Positions 5,381 through 10,560 of a stretch of 10,560 nucleotides of DNA are shown here, piece after piece. The DNA is taken from positions 1 to 10,560 of the forward strand of contig JAGAJD010000065.1 of the NCBI GenBank assembly GCA_017626275.1, written 5' to 3'. The position numbers were made by a program, and so were the translations under genes. This stretch comes from Lachnospira sp. (GTDB lineage Bacteria; Bacillota; Clostridia; Lachnospirales; Lachnospiraceae). The notes under the pieces were generated by a model that did no database searches, had not been told where the DNA came from, and saw only the letters and a program-made list of their open reading frames with translations. Position 1 is the first letter of the stretch. Each line of letters starts with the position of its first letter.

Positions 5381-6832
5381 ATGAATAAATTATTTCCGTC
5401 TGCCACTCCCGAAGAGGTTGGCATCGACAGCCGTTTTTTGATAAACTTTCTTAAAAGACTTGAAAAGCAGCTTATTCCCATGCACAGCGCATTAATTATG
5501 CGTCATAGCAAATTATGTATGGAAACCTACTACAAACCTTATACGAGAGACACGCTTCACCGCATGTTTTCCATAACAAAAAGCTTTGTCTCAATCGGAA
5601 TCGGGCTTCTTGCAGAGGAGGGAAAGCTCTCGCTTGACGATAAAATCATTGACCATTTTCCCGAAAAGCTGCCGCCTGAAGGTGCGCATCCTTACCTTGA
5701 AATGCTTACAATAAAAGATATGCTTGCCATGACAACATGCCATGATAAGACTACATACAAAGCAGCAGGAGTGACGGACTGGGTAGGCTCTTTCTTTACA
5801 GTAAAGCCGACACATGTTCCGGGTACAAATTTTGCATACGATACTTCATCAACTCATACGCTCGGCGCTCTTATAGAAAAATTAAGCGGTATGGATATTC
5901 TTTCCTATCTCCGTGTTAAATTTTTAGACGAGATAGGCTTTTCAAAAGACGCTTATATATTAAAAGACCCAAACGGCGTCAGCATGGGAGGTTCGGGACT
6001 TTGCGCCACTCCTTATGACATTTTAAAGGTGATTTATCTTGTAGCAAACGACGGCGTATGGAACGGAAAGCAGCTTCTCCCGGCAGATTATATACGCTCT
6101 GCAAAGCAGATGCACAGCGACCCTTTTGGAAAACAGGGTTCTTTGGAGGAAATGCAGGGCTACGGCTACCAGATATGGCTTACACAGAATAACGGATATG
6201 TACTTTTCGGTATGGCAGGACAGCTTGCACTTTATGTTCCGGACAAGGATATTTTTATGGTAACTACGGCTGATACTATGGGGCGTCAGGGCGGCGTTCA
6301 GTTTATATATGACGCATTCTGGGAGGAGATTTACAACAAATTGCCTGATACGGACGCACCGCTTCCGTCAAATCCTGCCGCTTACGATGAATTTACCGGG
6401 TTTTGTAGCTTACGCAGCCTTTTTGTTATTCCGGGAAATACTGATTCACCGATTATAGACAGTATTAATAATGTAACTTATACATTTGATGATAACTGCT
6501 GTGATTTTAAGGAGATGACGCTTTCTATCGATAAAGAGGCACTTAAAGGAGTTCTTTCCTATGAGAATGCTTCAGGAAGACATGAAATCAGTTTTGGACT
6601 TGGCAGCAATGTTTTCGGCAGATTTCCTGACTATGATTTGAAATATGCCGCTTCCGCCGCATTCCGTATGCCGGACACTCTTCTTATAAAAATTCAGATT
6701 ATCGATTCCGCTATCGGCAATCTGTTTTTCAGCCTGAATTTTAAGGATAAATATGTGACTGTCATGCTTCGCAAGCTTGAAGAAACGCTGTTTAATGAAT
6801 ATAACGGTGTATTCAGCGGTGTAAGAAATTAA
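5381..6832 (+). CDS. Serine hydrolase of the beta-lactamase/CubicO fold (cytoplasmic)
   Basis: A 483-residue protein of the class C beta-lactamase-like family (PF00144), which includes esterases, D-peptidases and 6-aminohexanoate-dimer hydrolases. The nucleophile motif S-x-x-K is SITK at 64-67. The second motif, normally Y-x-N, appears as Tyr153-Asp-Thr (FAYDTSSTHTLG). The third, usually H/K-x-G, appears as GMAG at 277-280 followed by GQLALYVPDKD. Residues 1-20 are not a signal peptide and there is no membrane segment, so the enzyme is probably intracellular and not a resistance beta-lactamase. About 150 residues after the catalytic domain (from about 335) form an extra domain I do not recognise. 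An in-frame TTG at 5348 is rejected as start, because GAGGAG (5366-5371) stands nine bases before the ATG at 5381. The substrate is unknown. Confidence 0.9.
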   Translation: MNKLFPSATPEEVGIDSRFLINFLKRLEKQLIPMHSALIMRHSKLCMETYYKPYTRDTLHRMFSITKSFVSIGIGLLAEEGKLSLDDKIIDHFPEKLPPEGAHPYLEMLTIKDMLAMTTCHDKTTYKAAGVTDWVGSFFTVKPTHVPGTNFAYDTSSTHTLGALIEKLSGMDILSYLRVKFLDEIGFSKDAYILKDPNGVSMGGSGLCATPYDILKVIYLVANDGVWNGKQLLPADYIRSAKQMHSDPFGKQGSLEEMQGYGYQIWLTQNNGYVLFGMAGQLALYVPDKDIFMVTTADTMGRQGGVQFIYDAFWEEIYNKLPDTDAPLPSNPAAYDEFTGFCSLRSLFVIPGNTDSPIIDSINNVTYTFDDNCCDFKEMTLSIDKEALKGVLSYENASGRHEISFGLGSNVFGRFPDYDLKYAASAAFRMPDTLLIKIQIIDSAIGNLFFSLNFKDKYVTVMLRKLEETLFNEYNGVFSGVRN

Positions 6833-6847
6833 TAAATACATATAAGC

Positions 6848-6893
6848 AAAAAAACTCCTGCGCCATAGATAATATGACACGGGAGCTTTTTTA
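6848..6893. terminator. Bidirectional rho-independent terminator
   Basis: A CTCCTG/CGGGAG stem (6855-6860 with 6880-6885, one T-G wobble) is flanked by seven A on the left and six T on the right, so it can stop transcripts from both sides. It lies between the convergent stops of the serine hydrolase gene (6832) and the glycosyltransferase gene (6891), and overlaps the latter's stop codon at its edge. Confidence 0.8.
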
Positions 6894-8051
6894 TATATTT
6901 TCTCTTACTATCTCAAGCACCTTCATAAGCCGCTGCTCGTAGGAATGGTGTTTAATAACCTTTTCCCTTCCACTGCAGGCAATTTCCTGTCTCTCAGACT
7001 CATGCTCTAAATAGTAATCAGCCTTTCTTAACATATCTTCACGGCTTTCGTAATACACAAGGTCTTTGCCGTTTTCAAAAAAATCGCCAAGCTCAAGCTG
7101 ATAGTTTGTCAGAAGAAAACCGCCTGAACCAAGCACGTCCCATATTCTAAGCGGCAGCCCTGTGCGGATATTCCTGATTGTAAAGTTCATATTGATACGC
7201 GAACGGTTAAATACCTTTGGCATTTCCTCCATATAGCTCACACTTCCACGCACATTTACACGGATAAGACTTTCATCTTCCGCATCTGTATACAAATCAA
7301 CACTATGTTTTGCCGCTAGGCGGTTTAAGCAGTCAATCCTCTCCCTCTGCGCCATTTTAAAACCGAGGTATGTCGAGGTAAACACTAGCTTTATATCAGA
7401 AAAAGCCTCCTCCTCTTTACGGAAATCAATCAGCTCCGAGAGCATTTCGCATATATCCACAGTCAACATTCTGTCAAATATATTTTCGCCAAAAATATCC
7501 ATCTGAGCTTCCATACATGCGTCAAAATATCCCTTAAGATATTCGGGAAGAACAGGTTCTATTGCATCATAGGAATTTTTGTGATACAAACCGCCCACAA
7601 ACGAAATCTCACTGTCAAAACGGCTCAACTCCTCTTCAGCACAGCCGTCCAATAATTTACACACCCGTTTTGCGTTGACAGCAAGTGGAAGATAGTATAC
7701 ATGCTTTACTCCCATCTGCTTAAACTGATAATAGTCAAATTTATCAAACAAGAAAATATAATTACACTCGTTAAATACCGAGGTATTAAACATGGTAAGC
7801 ATTGGGCTGTCAACCGTCCATGCTGCATAAGGCTTTCCCATTTTCTGACAGGCTGACGATACCTCCGAAAAATAATTGAGCGAAAATACAAGGTCGTATT
7901 CCGCTATTTTTTCTTCCAGCTCTTTTGATATATTCTGTTTTCTTAAAGCCTCCGGCTGCTCATAAATGCCTACCGTATGTCCGAGATTCTGAAATGCTTC
8001 AACTATATCTTCCTGGTTAAATACTTTCCACCAATATATTAAAATCTTCAA
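6891..8051 (-). CDS. CgeB/DUF3880-type glycosyltransferase, TTG start
   Basis: A 386-residue cytoplasmic protein resembling the CgeB/spore maturation-type GT-B glycosyltransferases: an N-terminal DUF3880-like half (MKILIYWWKVF start, AWTVDSPM at 77-84, a YYLPLAVN stretch near 119-126) and a C-terminal glycosyl-transferase family 1 region (about 270-380) with the GLPLRIWDVLGSGGFLLTNY block (298-317) and a final YEQRLMKVLEIV helix. Sugar donor and acceptor are not predictable; relatives are linked to spore-coat or cell-surface glycosylation. The start is taken as TTG at 8051, which has AGGAG (8064-8060) eight bases upstream and begins at the family's usual MKIL. The ATG at 8093, fourteen codons earlier, has no convincing ribosome binding site. 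It stands alone and converges on the serine hydrolase gene with a shared terminator. Confidence 0.85.
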   Translation of the reverse strand: MKILIYWWKVFNQEDIVEAFQNLGHTVGIYEQPEALRKQNISKELEEKIAEYDLVFSLNYFSEVSSACQKMGKPYAAWTVDSPMLTMFNTSVFNECNYIFLFDKFDYYQFKQMGVKHVYYLPLAVNAKRVCKLLDGCAEEELSRFDSEISFVGGLYHKNSYDAIEPVLPEYLKGYFDACMEAQMDIFGENIFDRMLTVDICEMLSELIDFRKEEEAFSDIKLVFTSTYLGFKMAQRERIDCLNRLAAKHSVDLYTDAEDESLIRVNVRGSVSYMEEMPKVFNRSRINMNFTIRNIRTGLPLRIWDVLGSGGFLLTNYQLELGDFFENGKDLVYYESREDMLRKADYYLEHESERQEIACSGREKVIKHHSYEQRLMKVLEIVRENI

Positions 8052-8059
8052 TATCTTTT

Positions 8060-8064
8060 CTCCT
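8060..8064 (-). promoter_or_regulatory. Ribosome binding site supporting a TTG start
   Basis: AGGAG on the minus strand, eight bases before TTG at 8051-8049. It lies inside the longer frame that would begin at the ATG at 8093, and is the reason for choosing the shorter protein. Confidence 0.75.
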
Positions 8065-8117
8065 GTCAAATTGCCGCTGTTTTGTGATGTCATTCATAAC
8101 CTGACGTAATTACCGCA

Positions 8118-8147
8118 TATAATTAACGTAATAAGACTGTATGAGGA
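8118..8147 (+). promoter_or_regulatory. Possible -10 box and ribosome binding site of the amino-acid symporter gene
   Basis: TATAAT at 8118-8123 is a perfect -10 but lacks a recognisable -35. AGGA (8144-8147) sits six bases before the ATG at 8154. The -10 lies in an imperfect dyad (CGTAATTA at 8105-8112 against TAATTAACG at 8120-8128), a possible operator for the divergent pair; this is weak. Confidence 0.35.
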
Positions 8148-8153
8148 CATCAG

Positions 8154-9539
8154 ATGCACAGCCTTTTTGAATTTCTTATAAAACTTGATAACCTTGTCTG
8201 GGGACCGCCTATGCTTATTCTGCTTATGGGAACGGGCATTTTTCTGACCATACGAACACGCTTTGCCGCGTGGAAAAATCTTTTCTACGCAATTAAATGC
8301 TCTTTCGGCGCAGATTCCATGAACAGTAAAAGCGGCGATGGTGATATATCTCCTTTTTCTTCTCTTACAACCTCTCTTGCCGCAACAATCGGTACGGGAA
8401 ATATCGTCGGAGTTGCAACCGCCATTACTGCCGGCGGTCCCGGTGCTATCGTATGGATGCTGATTTCATCTGCATTTGGTCTGACCACCAGGCTTGCGGA
8501 ATGTCTTCTCGCCGTAAAATACAGGGAAATCAACACGCAGGGCGAAATGTGCGGCGGCCCTATGTATACAATAAAAAATGCCTTTAAAAATAAATCTGCC
8601 GCAAAGATTTTAGCGTGGCTTTTTGCGCTGTTTACGGTTATTGCTTCTTTCGGAATCGGTAATATGACACAGAGCAATTCCGTTTCCGAAGCACTCTTCA
8701 CCTCTTTTGATATTCCCAAAGAAATCACGGGAATTGCCGTGACGGTGCTTTCACTTATTATTCTTGTCGGCGGAATTAAAAGCATTTCCAAAGTAACGCA
8801 GTACCTCGTTCCGTTTATGTCTGCCGCCTATATTTTTATGTGTGTGCTTGTGTTATGGGCAAACAGAGAGCTTCTGATTCCCGGTATCGTTTTAATTATC
8901 AAATCGGCTTTCAGCGTATCAGCAATAAGCGGCGGACTTTGCGGAAATATAACTGCTGCCGCTTTCTCTGCCCTGCGCTGTGGTATTGCACGCGGCTGTT
9001 TTTCAAATGAAGCCGGAATGGGTTCCGCTGCAATTTCTGCCGCTGCCGCCTCAACGGACTCCGCCGCAAGGCAGGGCTATATAAGCATGACAGGCGTATT
9101 CTGGGATACTGTTGTTGTATGCACAATCACAGGTCTTTGTATTGTCTGTTCAGGAAGCCTTGTCGTTATAAATCCCTCAACAGGTCAGGGCTATACAGGC
9201 GCCGCCCTTACAATGGCAGCATTTTCAACAGCTCTTGGCAGTATTGGAAGTACCTCTGTCAGCATCGGCATCGCACTGTTTGCATTTTCCACGATTCTTG
9301 GCTGGGAGTACTTTGGCGAAAAAGCATTTGAATATCTGACTAAAACACAAAAATATAACTATGCTTACAGAATCATTTTCTGCCTGACCGCTTATTCCGG
9401 AGCGACACTTAACCTCGCTCTTGTATGGAGCTTTTCAGACATTGCCAACGCCCTTATGTGCCTGCCAAATCTTTTATGCCTTATTGTGCTGAATAAAGAG
9501 GTTGCCTGCGAATTAAAGGACTTTGACAGCAAAAAATAA
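8154..9539 (+). CDS. Sodium:alanine/glycine symporter (AGCS family)
   Basis: A 461-residue integral membrane protein of the alanine or glycine:cation symporter family (AlsT/DagA-like), importing small neutral amino acids with sodium. Family signatures are in order: LTIRTRF (31-37), the unwound-helix segment ATIGTGNIVGVATAI (77-91) with GGPGAIVWM (94-102), GGPMYTI (134-140), RGCFSNEAGMGSAA (280-293) and ILGWEYFGEKAFEYL (381-395). About ten to eleven hydrophobic helices are visible, and the length is normal for the family. Nothing is missing. Which amino acid is preferred (alanine, glycine, serine or glutamine) cannot be told from sequence. It is divergent from the glycosyltransferase gene and convergent with the tRNA-modifying gene, whose stop is only 5 bp away, so it is a single-gene unit. 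Confidence 0.96.
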   Translation: MHSLFEFLIKLDNLVWGPPMLILLMGTGIFLTIRTRFAAWKNLFYAIKCSFGADSMNSKSGDGDISPFSSLTTSLAATIGTGNIVGVATAITAGGPGAIVWMLISSAFGLTTRLAECLLAVKYREINTQGEMCGGPMYTIKNAFKNKSAAKILAWLFALFTVIASFGIGNMTQSNSVSEALFTSFDIPKEITGIAVTVLSLIILVGGIKSISKVTQYLVPFMSAAYIFMCVLVLWANRELLIPGIVLIIKSAFSVSAISGGLCGNITAAAFSALRCGIARGCFSNEAGMGSAAISAAAASTDSAARQGYISMTGVFWDTVVVCTITGLCIVCSGSLVVINPSTGQGYTGAALTMAAFSTALGSIGSTSVSIGIALFAFSTILGWEYFGEKAFEYLTKTQKYNYAYRIIFCLTAYSGATLNLALVWSFSDIANALMCLPNLLCLIVLNKEVACELKDFDSKK

Positions 9540-9544
9540 ACCGC

Positions 9545-10549
9545 CTAAAAGCTCATATGCTCACGCACGGCAAGCTGTGCCTGTGAAAACAGCTGACTTA
9601 CCGCCGCTTCATAATCGCACATTCTTTGTGATTTTTTTATCAATTTAAAAGCTTTTTCACTGTTATCAAAGGTCTGTCTCTGATAAAACCAAAGCTCTTT
9701 CATTTTGTGGATAACATTTTTATCGCCAGGCATTATGGCAAGATATTCTCGGTAAATTGTATCGTGAAACTGCTTTAAAAGCTGCTGTTCCTGCTGCGTC
9801 TGCCTCTGCAGAGGCTGCCCCGACTCGAAAGCATAAATGACATTAATAAGTCCGGGGTCTGCAATCAGCCCTCTGCCTAACATAACACGCTCCACATTTG
9901 GAAATTCCCTGCAAAAATTCTTATAATCTTTAAGCGTAAATATGTCTCCGTTATAGCAGACGGGATTGCGGCTGTTATTTACTGCTTCACGAAAAGCCTC
10001 CATATTCGGAGAATTTTTGTAGTAATCTTTTTGTACACGAGGGTGAATAATCAGCTCCGAGAGCGGATAATCGTTAAATATCCCCAAAAGCCGCTCAAAC
10101 TCCTGCGCCTCATCAATTCCAAGTCTTGTCTTAACCGACACTTTTACCGTTTTGCTGCTTATCAGTGGACTTTCAAATACTTCCTCAAAAAATTCCTCCA
10201 GCATATCCGGCACTGCAAGAAAGCCGGCTCCTCTGTGCTTTGCAACAACAGTTCCCGACGGACAGCCGAGATTTAAATTAACCTCATCATATCCCTTTTC
10301 ATAAAGCATTTCGACAGTTTTTATAAAATAATCGGCACGATTTGTCATAATCTGAACCGCAACCGGAATCCCCCTGTTATTATCAGGATTCATATCACGT
10401 ACTTCTCTTGCCGTATATCCGTTTGTCTTATTTGGAGAAATAAAAGGGATAAAATATTTATCAATCTTTCTCTTGCCATAAAACTTATCGTATGCATTGC
10501 GGTAAATATACCCCGTAACCCCCTCCAACGGGGCAAAATATATCTTCAT
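9545..10549 (-). CDS. tRNA-dihydrouridine synthase family protein
   Basis: A 334-residue flavoenzyme that reduces uridines to dihydrouridine in tRNA using FMN and NADPH. The TIM-barrel start is FAPLEGVTGYIYRNAY (5-20). The catalytic loop NLNLGCPSG carries Cys96, the general acid. Phosphate- and FMN-binding residues follow: Lys140-Thr-Arg142 (SVKTRLG), His169 (IIHPR), YNGDI (199-203) and MLGRGLIADP (223-232). A helical tRNA-binding domain of about 90 residues ends the protein. The N-terminus differs from DusB (no APMAGVTD), so this is a separate Dus-family branch and the position modified is unknown. The ATG at 10549 has GGAGA five bases upstream; the start is complete, just inside the window edge. 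The stop lies 5 bp from that of the symporter gene with no terminator between them. Confidence 0.95.
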   Translation of the reverse strand: MKIYFAPLEGVTGYIYRNAYDKFYGKRKIDKYFIPFISPNKTNGYTAREVRDMNPDNNRGIPVAVQIMTNRADYFIKTVEMLYEKGYDEVNLNLGCPSGTVVAKHRGAGFLAVPDMLEEFFEEVFESPLISSKTVKVSVKTRLGIDEAQEFERLLGIFNDYPLSELIIHPRVQKDYYKNSPNMEAFREAVNNSRNPVCYNGDIFTLKDYKNFCREFPNVERVMLGRGLIADPGLINVIYAFESGQPLQRQTQQEQQLLKQFHDTIYREYLAIMPGDKNVIHKMKELWFYQRQTFDNSEKAFKLIKKSQRMCDYEAAVSQLFSQAQLAVREHMSF

Positions 10550-10560
10550 AATTCTCTCCA

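Noticed and set aside
8285..8791. 168-codon minus-strand reading frame opposite the symporter
   Set aside because: Antisense shadow of conserved AGCS membrane segments, with no ribosome binding site or recognisable domain.
9706..9714. Single perfect DnaA box (TGTGGATAA) inside the dihydrouridine synthase gene
   Set aside because: An isolated 9-mer within a coding region with no neighbouring boxes; expected occasionally by chance.

Overview
The window looks like chromosomal DNA from a low-to-moderate GC anaerobic Firmicute, most likely a Lachnospiraceae-type Clostridium relative. This rests on the hpf-secA gene order, strong AGGAG-type ribosome binding sites, AT-rich intergenic DNA with TTGNNN/TATAAT promoters, a TTG start codon, and the style of the proteins. 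The assignment is an inference from sequence appearance, not from a database search. No phage, CRISPR, tRNA or rRNA is visible.

Layout. Positions 1-1767 (minus) hold the first 589 codons of secA, the preprotein translocase ATPase, cut by the window edge. Its leader and promoter lie at 1768-1906. At 1946-2146 there is a compact 201-bp element with 18-bp perfect terminal inverted repeats, flanked on both sides by the same 8 bp (TCTTATAA). This is the signature of a non-autonomous transposable element (MITE), and its interior folds into several further hairpins. It sits between the secA promoter and the terminator (about 2161-2211) of hpf, the long-form ribosome hibernation factor (2245-2775, minus). 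hpf has a long leader that holds a 33-codon upstream reading frame. Upstream of the hpf promoter is a cluster of DnaA boxes (3040-3126), two of them in exact tandem, well away from any visible dnaA gene.

From 3303 to the end are five metabolic or transport genes and one tRNA-modification gene, mostly as single-gene units in alternating orientation: a FabG/YmfI-like short-chain dehydrogenase (+), a CDF-family metal exporter with the Asn-Asp-Asp-Asp site of the manganese type (-), a cytoplasmic serine hydrolase of the beta-lactamase fold (+), a CgeB/DUF3880-type glycosyltransferase starting at TTG (-), a sodium:alanine (AGCS) symporter (+) and a tRNA-dihydrouridine synthase (-). The convergent pairs are packed very tightly: one pair overlaps by 4 bp, one is separated by 5 bp, and one shares a bidirectional terminator.

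Most of the window is housekeeping. hpf and secA are a conserved Firmicute neighbourhood linking ribosome hibernation and protein export. The most unusual content is non-coding: the structured MITE with its target-site duplication, the DnaA-box cluster, and the hpf leader with its upstream reading frame and orphan ribosome binding site.
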